DNA of 64,000 bases from Leptospiraceae bacterium (GCA_026418015.1 JAOACE010000008.1:124001-188000); one strand, 5' to 3'; positions 44,249 to 53,472 are shown, counted from the stretch's first letter. Program-made: numbers and translations. Notes: generated from the letters alone by a model not told the origin.

Positions 44249-44720
44249 ATTGCTTATGTTTTAATGCTCTTTGAATTTGCATCTGATCTTCTTTTTTTCT
44301 TTCGTCTTGTCTTTTATCGTATAATTTTTTACCCCTACACAAAGCAATCTCTACTTTTACGATTCCTTTATTGTTAAAATATAACTTTAATGGTATAATG
44401 GTTAATCGCTTTTCTTTTACTTTTGATGTCCATCTTATGATTTCTTTTTTATGCATTAACAATTTCCGCGAACGTGTTTCTTCGTGCCCAAAATGTTTTG
44501 CATTTTCGTAAGGTGCAATCTTTAAATTCATTATATACATTTCTCCATTTCTTGGCAATATAAAAGCATCATTTAGGTTGACTTTTCCAGCCCTTATACT
44601 TTTTACTTCGGAACCCAAAAGTTGAATCCCTGCTTCTAACGTTTCTAAGATTTCGTATTCTTTTTTTGCTTTTTTATTAACAAATGTTAAATTTTCTTTA
44701 TCTTCTGACTTTTTTGCCAT
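44241..44720 (-). CDS. smpB: tmRNA-binding protein SmpB
   Basis: Trans-translation factor that carries tmRNA to stalled ribosomes; 159 residues. Motifs: NKKAKKEYEILETLEAGIQLLGSEVKS, DAFILPRNGEMYIMNLKIAPYE, HEETRSRKLLMHKKEI, and the basic tail GKKLYDKRQDERKKEDQ that enters the mRNA channel. An N-terminal Lys/Glu extension is slightly long. No tmRNA (ssrA) was seen nearby. Confidence 0.95.
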   Translation of the reverse strand: MAKKSEDKENLTFVNKKAKKEYEILETLEAGIQLLGSEVKSIRAGKVNLNDAFILPRNGEMYIMNLKIAPYENAKHFGHEETRSRKLLMHKKEIIRWTSKVKEKRLTIIPLKLYFNNKGIVKVEIALCRGKKLYDKRQDERKKEDQMQIQRALKHKQYE

Positions 44721-44774
44721 TACTGAACACTTTTTTTTGATTTGATACAGAATAAATAATAAAAATAGATATTT

Positions 44775-45641
44775 TTAAGTTTGTGGTTGAAATTTTAAAT
44801 TAGAAAATGAACCTTCTAGTTTAATGCAAAACTCTCCCCCTAAACTACCACCAGCAGTTATATAAAGATTGTAAATGACTGGATTTAATTCTTCTAATTT
44901 AGGGTTTGGCTTAAAACAGACTTTACCGTTTATAGTAGAATTTTCTAACGACGAAGCAAGAGAACCATTTGCTGTAAGATTTGCATCGAATAATTCGGAT
45001 TTAAAATTGAATTTTCTTACAGAGAATTTGCCATTTTCGATCTGGATAAAAATGTCTAAATCCTTCATGCTTCTTTGTTCTTCTGGTAGAGAAAAAGCTT
45101 TTAATGGACCCCATAACTCTTCGAAAAAGATTTCGTTCATCTTTGTTGTAATATCTCCGTTTAATTTTGATGGGGAACTTAAATCTGATATGCTATTATC
45201 TAATTTAAGGTTTAGTTTTAGTCCTTTTACTCTTGTATTGATTTCTTTTATTTTTAAATTACTCGAAGAAACAGAAATATTTCCTTTTAATTTTAGGTTT
45301 ATAACATCCCATAATCCTGTTTCGAGCCTTACAGAATCACCTGTAATTAGTGTTCCTGCATCGTTCGAAAGATAAAGATCTTTAATCACTATAATAAAAG
45401 GGAAATCCCATTCCAATTCTGAATAATCCACCTTAATTGCTTGAACATAATTTGTAAGAATGTAGCGTATAAAAGTTGAATAAGGGAAAAAAATAAACAG
45501 AAAGATTAAATAAAAAAGAATACCTGTAACGATTAAAACAATTTTTTTATTCCATGTTAATTCAATTTCTTTATATTCTTCTTCTAATTCTTCTTTTTCT
45601 TCTTCTTTCTCTGTTTTTTCTAAATCTTGTTCTTCTATCAT
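44775..45641 (-). CDS. gspN: Type II secretion system protein GspN-like
   Basis: A 288-residue protein with an acidic, Glu-rich cytoplasmic tail (1-30), one TM helix (about 33-52) and a periplasmic part with repeated beta strands like AsmA/GspN proteins (GSLGGEFCIKLEGSFSNLKF at the C-terminus). Assigned to GspN because it follows gspL and gspM in order. Inner-membrane component of type II secretion. GspC-K and the secretin are not in the window. The stop of gspM is 1 base upstream. Confidence 0.7.
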   Translation of the reverse strand: MIEEQDLEKTEKEEEKEELEEEYKEIELTWNKKIVLIVTGILFYLIFLFIFFPYSTFIRYILTNYVQAIKVDYSELEWDFPFIIVIKDLYLSNDAGTLITGDSVRLETGLWDVINLKLKGNISVSSSNLKIKEINTRVKGLKLNLKLDNSISDLSSPSKLNGDITTKMNEIFFEELWGPLKAFSLPEEQRSMKDLDIFIQIENGKFSVRKFNFKSELFDANLTANGSLASSLENSTINGKVCFKPNPKLEELNPVIYNLYITAGGSLGGEFCIKLEGSFSNLKFQPQT

Positions 45642-45642
45642 A

Positions 45643-46140
45643 TTATTCTACCGTATTAACATAAATACTCATTCTTACATCGAAAATATCTCTACCTGGT
45701 AATGGTTTTCGAATCAACAATTCTTTTATCTTTATACCTTTTTGATTATATTCTATTTCGTAGACAAACTGAAATAATTTTTGTAGATCGATCCCGTTAA
45801 AACTAAGATCAATGATGATCATATTAGAATTGCCTTTACCAATTCGTTCTTCTCGGTCTCTAATATTGTTGGGAGTTAACTTTAATTCTTGAAGTTTCTG
45901 TGTTACAAGAGTTAAGAATTGATTACGGTTAGGGATTGTTCCAACATTAGGAATACTCGATATACTATCCTTTAGTCGAATGATCGTTTGTAATTCTGAT
46001 CGAGAACGTTCTAAGCTTAACCTTAATTCACTTCGTTTTTTTGCAATCATACGAAATAAAAAAACCGACAGCAAGATAAAAACCAAAAAAGAAGAAACCA
46101 TCAACAACATTCTTTCTCTCTGATTTAATTTACTCCACAT
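45643..46140 (-). CDS. gspM: Type II secretion system protein GspM-like
   Basis: A 165-residue bitopic protein with one TM helix (about 12-30), a short coiled coil and a ferredoxin-like periplasmic domain (IIDLSFNGIDLQKLFQFVYEIE and KIKELLIRK). It fits GspM in length and topology, and it directly follows gspL, sharing one base (TAATG). It would pair with GspL in the inner-membrane platform. Confidence 0.75.
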   Translation of the reverse strand: MWSKLNQRERMLLMVSSFLVFILLSVFLFRMIAKKRSELRLSLERSRSELQTIIRLKDSISSIPNVGTIPNRNQFLTLVTQKLQELKLTPNNIRDREERIGKGNSNMIIIDLSFNGIDLQKLFQFVYEIEYNQKGIKIKELLIRKPLPGRDIFDVRMSIYVNTVE

Positions 46141-47768
46141 TATTTACAATCCACCCCAATTTGTATATCTCTTGGTTTAATCTTTAAACTTAAACCTAAA
46201 CGAACCTTTTGACCAGCAATTAAATCCCTTCGAACAACTTCCACAGTAGAAAATAACCTACTTTTCTGAAATTCTTCTTGTACTTTTACAACGTTTCCGA
46301 TAGAATCTACTTCTAATTCAAGTTCGACTTGATTTTCTGTATAACTTAAACTTTTAAATTGAATTTTTGCTACATCTGGTCCAACCGTATGTTCATTGAT
46401 CTCTTTAATTATGTCTAAAAATTTTACTCCTGCAACGATGTTTTTCCAATATCCTAACTTTTCATTACATAGATTTTTTACAAAGCTTACTGGATTGTTC
46501 GATTTTTCTGCTCCTGGTATAGTACTTGCTACTTCTTGAATTTTAGATCGATAAAACTCTAATTGTTTTCGTTCTAACAGAATGCTAATTACAAAAGAAA
46601 TCAAAAATATCAAAATAGATACCCCAGTAATAATTGCTGGAATGTTAAAAGCTTGAAGTCGAATTTCACTTCGCTTTAAAGTTTTTCCTAATGGTGTATT
46701 TAGAAAATCTATTCTATCCTTTTGATTTTTCTGGAAATAAAAAAATCCTCCTAAGCAAATCATCCATGGTTCAACAGGCTCATCACCTAACTGGATTTCG
46801 TAATATTTTGTTTGAAGGTTTAACGACGCTTCGATGGATTCGTTAATTCCAGAAATTAAACAACCGCCTCCAGATAGTAAAAGATAAGAATAATGATCAT
46901 AATTGAGCATTAATAAAGTTCTTTTTAATTCTTCTGTAAAAAAATCCCATTCTTCTTTAAAATCTTTAATAAATTTTTGTTTATTTTCAATTGTTTGTAA
47001 GTAATCTATATTATTTTGAATGATATTAGGAAATGATTCGAATAAAATTTTTTCTAAATATTCTTCGTCTTTTATGTTAGAGTATGTTTTTAAAAGATTG
47101 AGTAAATTGCTAACGCCAAAAGGAATAATTCTAGAAAATATTAATTTTCCTTTATCTATTAAGTTTAACAATGTTTTTTCGTATCCTATATCTAACTGTA
47201 ATAAGACCTTTTTATTGTATTCAGATTCGGGCAAAAGTTCAATTGCAGATGCCAATGCAATGGATTCGACACCAATCAGATCTAAACTAAATCCATTATC
47301 TACAATAATTTTCGAATAGTTTTCTAATAATTCATTCCTAACAGCTATTCCCATAACATTTGCAATGCCATTTTCTAATTTTATTAGATTTGGCACTACT
47401 TGCACATCTTCTAAATTATAAGGTAGATAACCCTCGATCTCGTTTTCTAACACTTCTAATGCTACTTCTTCTTTTTCTGCTGGTATTTCTAAATTTCGAA
47501 TAAAAACCTCATTGTTTTTGAACAAAAATACCAATTCATTCTGTTCTGTGAATAAGGTTTTGGTAAACCGCAAAAAATTATATTCAAAAATCGATATATC
47601 TTGATTTTTATCTTCCTGGGCATCTTCTAGAAAAGATAATTCTTTAATTATGGGCAATTTTTCTTTTTTTAGGATTTCGAAGCTTCCAAATCCATACTCG
47701 AATAGCAGTCCTTTATAATATTTAGATCCTCTATCCAATATCAATATTTTTTGTCTTAAAAGAGCCAT
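46140..47768 (-). CDS. gspL: Type II secretion system protein GspL-like
   Basis: A 542-residue protein with a cytoplasmic actin-like domain (about 1-370, like PilM/GspL: ILDRGSKYYKGLLFEYG; LLQLDIGYEKTLLNLI; LLLSGGGCLISGI), a TM helix (about 380-398, IITGVSILIFLISFVISIL) and a periplasmic ferredoxin-like domain (about 445-535). It would connect the secretion ATPase GspE to the platform. First gene of gspL-gspM-gspN, followed by smpB, der, unknown and mtnA on the same strand. Confidence 0.82.
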   Translation of the reverse strand: MALLRQKILILDRGSKYYKGLLFEYGFGSFEILKKEKLPIIKELSFLEDAQEDKNQDISIFEYNFLRFTKTLFTEQNELVFLFKNNEVFIRNLEIPAEKEEVALEVLENEIEGYLPYNLEDVQVVPNLIKLENGIANVMGIAVRNELLENYSKIIVDNGFSLDLIGVESIALASAIELLPESEYNKKVLLQLDIGYEKTLLNLIDKGKLIFSRIIPFGVSNLLNLLKTYSNIKDEEYLEKILFESFPNIIQNNIDYLQTIENKQKFIKDFKEEWDFFTEELKRTLLMLNYDHYSYLLLSGGGCLISGINESIEASLNLQTKYYEIQLGDEPVEPWMICLGGFFYFQKNQKDRIDFLNTPLGKTLKRSEIRLQAFNIPAIITGVSILIFLISFVISILLERKQLEFYRSKIQEVASTIPGAEKSNNPVSFVKNLCNEKLGYWKNIVAGVKFLDIIKEINEHTVGPDVAKIQFKSLSYTENQVELELEVDSIGNVVKVQEEFQKSRLFSTVEVVRRDLIAGQKVRLGLSLKIKPRDIQIGVDCK

Positions 47769-47823
47769 TTTCTTTTATTATTTTCGGAAATAGAAATTCA
47801 ATAATATAAAAATTAAAGCATTT

Positions 47824-49599
47824 TTAAATGACCATATAAGAAATTTTTGAATCACTTGCTTTGGCTTTATTTTTTTCGTTTGCAATCATAACAGATAGTT
47901 CTTCTACTGGTATTTTACCATTTTCAAAATATAAAATCCCCGAAGATAGTTGGGGTAAAAAAAATCTTTGTTCTACCCCAAACCGATTTTTCGCTATAAA
48001 ATAATTATGTTTTAGATCCTGTTTTTTGAGGATTTGTCCTAAAAATTGACTAAACTCTTTCTGAATCGTACGCACAATTTTTAAATTATGAAATAAATTC
48101 TTATTTTTAACAAATAATACAAAATCATCTCCTCCAATGTGTCCAACAAAATAATGCGTTTTTTGAAAATGATATTTTTTTAATAAATTACCAATAAAAG
48201 ATATTAATTTATCTCCATTTTCGAATCCAAATTTATCGTTAAAAGGTTTAAAATGATCGATATCGAAATAAATAATTGCCAATGTTCCAGTAAAATTTTG
48301 ATGTTCTTCGATAAATCGTTGAATAGATTTATTTCCAGGCAAGTTTGTTAAGGGATTCAACTCTTTTGCAACAAGTAACTTTTGTTGGAATACATACTTT
48401 AAAATGCTTTCGGAGAAAATTATGCCCTGGTATTTTCCTTGTTCTACTACAATGATTTCCGTTAAAGTATTTTGCTCTAACCAATCATCATGATAGAACA
48501 AATCAAAAAAACTTTCTATATCTGTGTTTGATTCTATGATCAAACATTTATTGATATGCTGGTGTAAAAACTCCGAAAAATCTTTGTATTTTAACAAATC
48601 TCTGGTATATTTTTGTAAAAAGAATTTCTTAAAATCCTTTTCTTTGATAATTCCCAATGGTTCGTTAAATTCATTTACAATAGGAAAGAGATGATATTCA
48701 TAATGACGATTAAAATGTTCGATAATTTCGTCAAATTTCATGTTTACATGTATTGGAGGAATAGGTTTAATACCAAATTGTTTTAAAGTAGTACTTTTTT
48801 CTTTTTGAGAAAAATATTGATAAAAATTTAATTCTAAATCGTATAACAGATTTTTTATCTTTGTAATTTTTTTATCATAGTCTTGAATTAAAAAAGGTTC
48901 ACAAACATAAAAACCTTGAACTAAATCGATCCCAATTTCCATACAAGTGATGAGTTCATCGAATGTTTCTACTCCTTCTGCAATTACTATTCCCCCAACC
49001 AAGTGCATAATTTTAACTACTTGTTCTACAAAGAGCTTTTTTCTTAAATCTTCGTTGATATTATAGATAAAAAATCGATCGAGTTTTAATATATCTGGTT
49101 CGGTAGAGTAAATGAGTTGTAAACTGGAATAACCTACTCCAAAATCATCGATTGCAATCTTAAATCCTTGATTTCTATAATTCGCAATGATTTTAGATAA
49201 CGATTCATAAGATTTAAATGGCAACCTTTCGGATATTTCGAAAATAAAACAAGAATTGGGTAAATTATATTTTTTTAATAATTTTATCGTATTGCCAGAT
49301 TCGAAATCGGGCATTTCCAAGATTCTATTATCGATGTTGTACAAAATCCTTCTTTTGGTATAATCTGGCAGTTGAATAAATAAATGAATTAACTTTTCTC
49401 GAAATAATAAATCTAAGCTATACAACATTTTATTTTTGAACGCATAATCAAAAATTTCATAAATCTTCGAAAATCCAGCATTCTGATAATTTCTTAATAG
49501 TGCTTCGTACCCATATATTCTCTTAGCTCTTATGTCTATGATAGGTTGAAAAGCAAAAGTACACGATTGAACGATTTGACTCCATTCTAATTGCATCAT
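47824..49599 (-). CDS. EAL-CBS-GGDEF c-di-GMP signalling protein
   Basis: 591 residues. The EAL domain (about 12-240) is intact, with YEALLR, FEISER, IAIDDFGVGYSSL, LKLDRF, AEGVET and QGF, so phosphodiesterase activity is likely. A pair of CBS motifs (about 285-410) follows, usually a nucleotide-binding sensor. The C-terminal GGDEF-like domain reads IGGDDF, with YFDIDHFKPFNDKFG before it; the changed fourth residue and absence of an RxxD inhibition site suggest a weak or regulatory domain. No TM segment. Followed by gspL after 55 bases, and preceded by two cyclase-like genes and a SulP transporter on the same strand. Confidence 0.88.
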   Translation of the reverse strand: MMQLEWSQIVQSCTFAFQPIIDIRAKRIYGYEALLRNYQNAGFSKIYEIFDYAFKNKMLYSLDLLFREKLIHLFIQLPDYTKRRILYNIDNRILEMPDFESGNTIKLLKKYNLPNSCFIFEISERLPFKSYESLSKIIANYRNQGFKIAIDDFGVGYSSLQLIYSTEPDILKLDRFFIYNINEDLRKKLFVEQVVKIMHLVGGIVIAEGVETFDELITCMEIGIDLVQGFYVCEPFLIQDYDKKITKIKNLLYDLELNFYQYFSQKEKSTTLKQFGIKPIPPIHVNMKFDEIIEHFNRHYEYHLFPIVNEFNEPLGIIKEKDFKKFFLQKYTRDLLKYKDFSEFLHQHINKCLIIESNTDIESFFDLFYHDDWLEQNTLTEIIVVEQGKYQGIIFSESILKYVFQQKLLVAKELNPLTNLPGNKSIQRFIEEHQNFTGTLAIIYFDIDHFKPFNDKFGFENGDKLISFIGNLLKKYHFQKTHYFVGHIGGDDFVLFVKNKNLFHNLKIVRTIQKEFSQFLGQILKKQDLKHNYFIAKNRFGVEQRFFLPQLSSGILYFENGKIPVEELSVMIANEKNKAKASDSKISYMVI

Positions 49600-49654
49600 A
49601 ATCTAACTTTATGATAAAAAAATATAATAAAGAAATGAATCAAACATTATTTTT

Positions 49655-50674
49655 TTAAGAAATATATTCAAAATGATAAATTGCACGACCTTCGAAAGGA
49701 TTTTCTTCTTTAAAAAAATACTTCTTTGTCCTTGGATCCAACATTTTATAAATATTTTCTGTAATATATAAGTAATACTGGGATGGTAATCGTTCTACTA
49801 TATGATAGGTTAAATTAATCGCTTCTGTATACAAATTTTCTTTATCTTTGGAATAAACAACAGAACCTTGTTCTATTGCACATAAAATTTTGAGTTCACT
49901 AATATCCAAATTCGATAAAACTTGCACAATATATGCTTTGATTTCTAATGATGCTAATATTGGACGAAGATAATCCTTTTGGGGGAAAACGGCAGTAAAT
50001 GCATCGCTTTTTCTTATCCAGATAATGCCATTCAATTGCTCTATTATATTGATTGCTTTTTTTAGCCACTCAGCATGCATTCTTTGTAGTTCTTCTTCTG
50101 CTACAAAATAGGATAACAATTCCGGATAAATAGGAATCCTAACTGTTAAGAAATTTAAAATATAAGTTTTCCCTTCTACAAAGACTGGTATTGTAGGATC
50201 AATGTTTGCAGAAGTTTGAAGCGACTCCAAGGCTAAATTTTTTAAAGATTCATCATATTTTTGGTATTCTGGGAAAGTTTGAATCGATAAACATTCTGTG
50301 TTAATTTTTTGCCAACGAGGGAGATCTAAAAATGCTCGAATCAAAATATTTTTAAAGTAATCGAATTTTAAGTTAGATTTATGGATATAATCGTATGCAC
50401 CATGTTTTAACGATTCTACGATAATACGCTCAGAAAAAATACGCGATACTACAATAAAACAGATTTGGTTACTTTGTAGTTGATTAAAAACATTGAAAGG
50501 ATTAGGAATTTCGAACTCTGTTAAAACAAGATCTGGTTTTAAATACGAAATTGTATCGAAAAAATCGTTTGTACTGCGAAAAAAACGTAATTCTACTTTG
50601 GGGAATTCAACACGAAAGAAATTTTTATAAAAATCATCAATACTTTGGTCTGGATCAAGTACAAAAATATTCAT
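49655..50674 (-). CDS. Pseudo-receiver plus cyclase-homology domain protein
   Basis: 339 residues. The N-terminal part (1-120) is a response-regulator receiver fold with acidic DPD (7-9) and Lys99 (YIHKSN), but the phospho-acceptor position is Glu53 (VLTEFEIP instead of VLTDxxxP). This would mimic permanent phosphorylation. The C-terminal part (about 160-335) follows the class III cyclase layout: NFLTVRIPI, an IEQLNGIIWIRKSDAFTAVFP strand, and LKILCAIEQGSVVYS; the metal-binding Asp residues are not evident at the first motif. Probably a regulatory partner for the next-door cyclase. The call of the second domain is inference. Confidence 0.66.
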   Translation of the reverse strand: MNIFVLDPDQSIDDFYKNFFRVEFPKVELRFFRSTNDFFDTISYLKPDLVLTEFEIPNPFNVFNQLQSNQICFIVVSRIFSERIIVESLKHGAYDYIHKSNLKFDYFKNILIRAFLDLPRWQKINTECLSIQTFPEYQKYDESLKNLALESLQTSANIDPTIPVFVEGKTYILNFLTVRIPIYPELLSYFVAEEELQRMHAEWLKKAINIIEQLNGIIWIRKSDAFTAVFPQKDYLRPILASLEIKAYIVQVLSNLDISELKILCAIEQGSVVYSKDKENLYTEAINLTYHIVERLPSQYYLYITENIYKMLDPRTKKYFFKEENPFEGRAIYHFEYIS

Positions 50675-50681
50675 ATTCCCT

Positions 50682-51599
50682 CTACGATAGTTTGTTAAAA
50701 ATAAATATTTTCATGTTTTTATAGATATTATAGTAATCAAAAAATTTTTTTAATTCATTATCACATAGATTGTATGCAGTCTCGGACAAAATGATTGCAT
50801 TCGGCAAACCAAATTGATGTTCTAACGTTCTTGTTAGATGTATATCTTCGCTATCGATTAAATTTACTTCACTTTTATATTCTGCATATCCAAAGTGAAT
50901 GGACATCCGAACCGAAATATTGTTCTCCCATCTTAGCTGATTGGAAGTAAAATTAAAAACGGGAAGTAAATAGAGAATTTTTAGCCCAACACGGATTGCA
51001 TTCGATACACCAAATTCGTTCAAAAATGCAATTAGACCGCCATCTCCATACCACTGCCAAATACGACCATCAAATTCATCAGTAATATTATTGATAAAAA
51101 ATCGAAAATTTTTTAATGTATTTTCAATATCTATCTTAACGTTTGTTTTAATCAATTCTGAACTTCCAACAATATCAATATCCAAAAAAGAGAGTTTGTA
51201 TTCTTTTCCTTCTTCTAAGATACCCCAATCTTTTTGTTTGATCTCTTTTTGGGATAAAACAAATTTATTTAATTGAGGATTATAGATTAAATCATTTTCC
51301 ATCAAGAATTTATCTAATTTGAATTTTTCTTTTAAATGAAGAATACCACCACTTATCCCTTTTCCATCGTAATAATATAACATGCTTATAAAATTTAAAA
51401 TTTGATATTCGCTTTGGAAATAATCCAAGACAACCTCTGCTGCTGTTTGCCTTGGAATTACAACATGATTTCCAAACCCAGATACCTTTTGTAAGTTGAA
51501 ATTGGGATCAGCTTCGCGTGCAATATAAGCAATCTGTTCTGTATTACAAGAACGGACCAATACATCTTTTAGAATGCGATTTAATCGTCGTAGATCCAT
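50682..51599 (-). CDS. Class III adenylate/guanylate cyclase
   Basis: 305 residues from the ATG at 51599. An upstream TTG at 51638 would place the start inside a 15-bp palindrome and add a hydrophobic 13-residue extension, less likely. An N-terminal helical part (1-120, MDLRRLNRILKDVLV) resembles effector-associated modules. The cyclase domain (about 135-300) has FLDIDIVGSS with metal Asp142 and WYGDGGLIAF with metal Asp186, then VRMSIHFGYAEY. Base specificity (ATP or GTP) cannot be read. The next gene, 7 bases downstream, encodes a cyclase-like partner; upstream is a SulP transporter. Confidence 0.78.
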   Translation of the reverse strand: MDLRRLNRILKDVLVRSCNTEQIAYIAREADPNFNLQKVSGFGNHVVIPRQTAAEVVLDYFQSEYQILNFISMLYYYDGKGISGGILHLKEKFKLDKFLMENDLIYNPQLNKFVLSQKEIKQKDWGILEEGKEYKLSFLDIDIVGSSELIKTNVKIDIENTLKNFRFFINNITDEFDGRIWQWYGDGGLIAFLNEFGVSNAIRVGLKILYLLPVFNFTSNQLRWENNISVRMSIHFGYAEYKSEVNLIDSEDIHLTRTLEHQFGLPNAIILSETAYNLCDNELKKFFDYYNIYKNMKIFIFNKLS

Positions 51600-51617
51600 T
51601 AAAAAGCTAAATAAAAA

Positions 51618-51649
51618 TATTTCGTTTATTGTCAACAATAAACGAAATA
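51618..51649. promoter_or_regulatory. 15-bp inverted repeat between sulP and the cyclase gene
   Basis: Arms 51618-51632 and 51635-51649 are perfect complements around a 2-base centre; the core is TTTCGTTTATTG. It lies directly after the sulP stop codon and 19 bases before the cyclase ATG. On the minus strand it is followed by TATTTTTATTT-like sequence, so it could be a terminator or attenuator between the two genes; the perfect symmetry also suits an operator. Confidence 0.6.
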
Positions 51650-51650
51650 A

Positions 51651-53312
51651 TTATTTTTTTGTCAAATTTTTATTATCTTTTGCCAATAATTCTTTTATTG
51701 CAATGCTTGTTCTTTCGTAAATCTTATTATCTAATAGTTTTCTTTTGTAGAATTCTTCGTTTTTAATCTTTTTCTCTATCGCTTTATTAATGCCTACCAA
51801 GATAATGTGTTCGTTATTATTTCTTTTTAAGTTTTCTATGATTTGTCCTAAATATTCTATACCATCAACATCGATATAAAATGCTGCTCTTAGAGAAATA
51901 ATTACATATTTGTTATTTTTAATCTTTTTGATAGTCTCCAAATGTGCTGGCATATTTATATAAGAAAGTGCACCAGAAATTTTATAAACAATTGCGTCAG
52001 AATCGATTTCGTCTAATTTTAGAAATTCATCTCGTAACACTGCCATTTTTACCACACCATCTTTCCATATTTCTATTTCTGTTTGTCCATAAGAAATGCG
52101 ATAGATAAAATTGATTAATGCTATAATGCTTCCTATGATTAAACCTACAATGGGATCTTCTACAATAACTAATACAGCAACAAATAAAGAAATAGCAAAC
52201 GCTGTCCTTTCGTTTTCCACAAGTTTGATAAAATGCTTTGTCTCTACCATACCAATGGCTACTACAAAAAGAATTGCAGCAATCACAAACATAGGAAGGT
52301 ATTTAAAATATTCTAGAAAAAAAATACTAATTAAACCAACAAAAATTGCATTAATAACAGCAGATGTCCGATGATTTGCACCACTTTTTATATTTAATGC
52401 TGTTCTTGCTAATGCAGCTGTAGCAGGAATACCTCCAAAAATACCACTAGCTAAATTAGCAATGGAAAGACCAAAAACCTCTTTTTTTCTATCAAATTCT
52501 GTCTTCGTCATCATACTAGCAATGTGTCCAGAAATCAACGTTTCTAGAATTGCTATAACAGAAACAGCTACAGAAATTATTACGATATCTCTGTTGAATA
52601 AGATTTTAAAATCAAACTGTTGAAAAGAATTTTCGAATAATGTTGCTCGAAGGGTAGGATATTTATCCCCTAATGTTGTAATATTTAAAGGAAGATTGAA
52701 TTCTTTTATAATCATCATAGATACGATACCGATAAATGCTACAACAGTTGCTCCAGGAATTCGGATTTTTTGAATCACATATTTATTCCAAATCATGATT
52801 ACACTAGTAGATAATAAAAACGAAACGAAAACAAGCCAATTCATTTGATCAATATGTTGTAGAATATTGACAATATTTAATATAAAGGTTTCTTTTTTTT
52901 CTAATCCAACAATTCCTAATATGGTATCTAACTGACCAAAGCCGATAATAAACGCTACCCCTAAGGTAAAACCATGAACAACAGATTGAGGAATAAAAAT
53001 TATGTATTTATCAAAGTTAAATAAATAAGCAACAAAAATTAATATCCCCGATAATATGGAAACAAGAGGCAAATATTGATATCCATATTTAAAAGTAAAA
53101 CCTATTAAAATACCTGCCAATGCACCGGTTGGACCAATGATATTAAAATTACTACTTGCAAAAATCCCTCCCATTAAGCCAGCCCAAAATGCTGTAATTA
53201 TACCTTGGGTTGGTGTTGCACCAGAACTAATTGCTAAAGCTAACGATAAAGGAATACTAACAATACTTACTGTTAAACCTGATTTCCAATTTTGCATTAT
53301 TTTTTCTTTCAT
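51651..53312 (-). CDS. SulP family anion transporter with STAS domain
   Basis: A 553-residue inner-membrane transporter with 10 or more TM segments and a C-terminal STAS domain (about 430-540, VYKISGALSYINMPAHLETI). SulP motifs visible include SIPLSLALAISSGATPTQGIITA near residue 20, GPTGALAGI near 60, and GIFGGIPATAALARTALNIKSGA in the middle. Family members carry sulfate, bicarbonate, molybdate or C4-dicarboxylates, and the substrate cannot be decided from sequence. Shine-Dalgarno GAGG before the ATG. It heads a co-directional run with two cyclase-family genes and an EAL protein. Confidence 0.9.
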   Translation of the reverse strand: MKEKIMQNWKSGLTVSIVSIPLSLALAISSGATPTQGIITAFWAGLMGGIFASSNFNIIGPTGALAGILIGFTFKYGYQYLPLVSILSGILIFVAYLFNFDKYIIFIPQSVVHGFTLGVAFIIGFGQLDTILGIVGLEKKETFILNIVNILQHIDQMNWLVFVSFLLSTSVIMIWNKYVIQKIRIPGATVVAFIGIVSMMIIKEFNLPLNITTLGDKYPTLRATLFENSFQQFDFKILFNRDIVIISVAVSVIAILETLISGHIASMMTKTEFDRKKEVFGLSIANLASGIFGGIPATAALARTALNIKSGANHRTSAVINAIFVGLISIFFLEYFKYLPMFVIAAILFVVAIGMVETKHFIKLVENERTAFAISLFVAVLVIVEDPIVGLIIGSIIALINFIYRISYGQTEIEIWKDGVVKMAVLRDEFLKLDEIDSDAIVYKISGALSYINMPAHLETIKKIKNNKYVIISLRAAFYIDVDGIEYLGQIIENLKRNNNEHIILVGINKAIEKKIKNEEFYKRKLLDNKIYERTSIAIKELLAKDNKNLTKK

Positions 53313-53399
53313 AAAAAACCTCGAATGTTGAACAGAATAAATTCTAAAACCATGTTTTTTTAGGATGTTTCTGATTCAAGAGAAATAAAAAAAGATGAT

Positions 53400-53472
53400 T
53401 GGAGGCTATCGGATTCGAACCGATGACCTTCTGCGTGCAAGGCAGACGCTCTACCAACTGAGCTAAGCCCCC
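53400..53472 (-). tRNA. tRNA-Ala (anticodon TGC)
   Basis: Full cloverleaf on the minus strand. Acceptor stem GGGGGCT/AGCCTCC with a G3-T70 pair, the main identity element of alanine tRNA. D-arm GCTCAGTTGGTAGAGC, anticodon stem-loop CTGCCTTGCACGCAG with TGC, T-arm GGTTCGAATCC. Discriminator A73; CCA is not encoded. The next bases downstream include a T-run. Confidence 0.97.

Noticed and set aside
44721-44774. Possible tmRNA next to smpB
   Set aside because: The gap is only 54 bases, and no tRNA-like ends were seen.
44875-45375. Long plus-strand open frame opposite gspN (166 codons)
   Set aside because: Shadow frame of gspN: no signal, no ribosome binding site, and the minus strand has coherent GspN features and tight spacing to gspM.
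47020-47319. Plus-strand open frame of 99 codons opposite gspL
   Set aside because: No coding character; gspL motifs are on the other strand.
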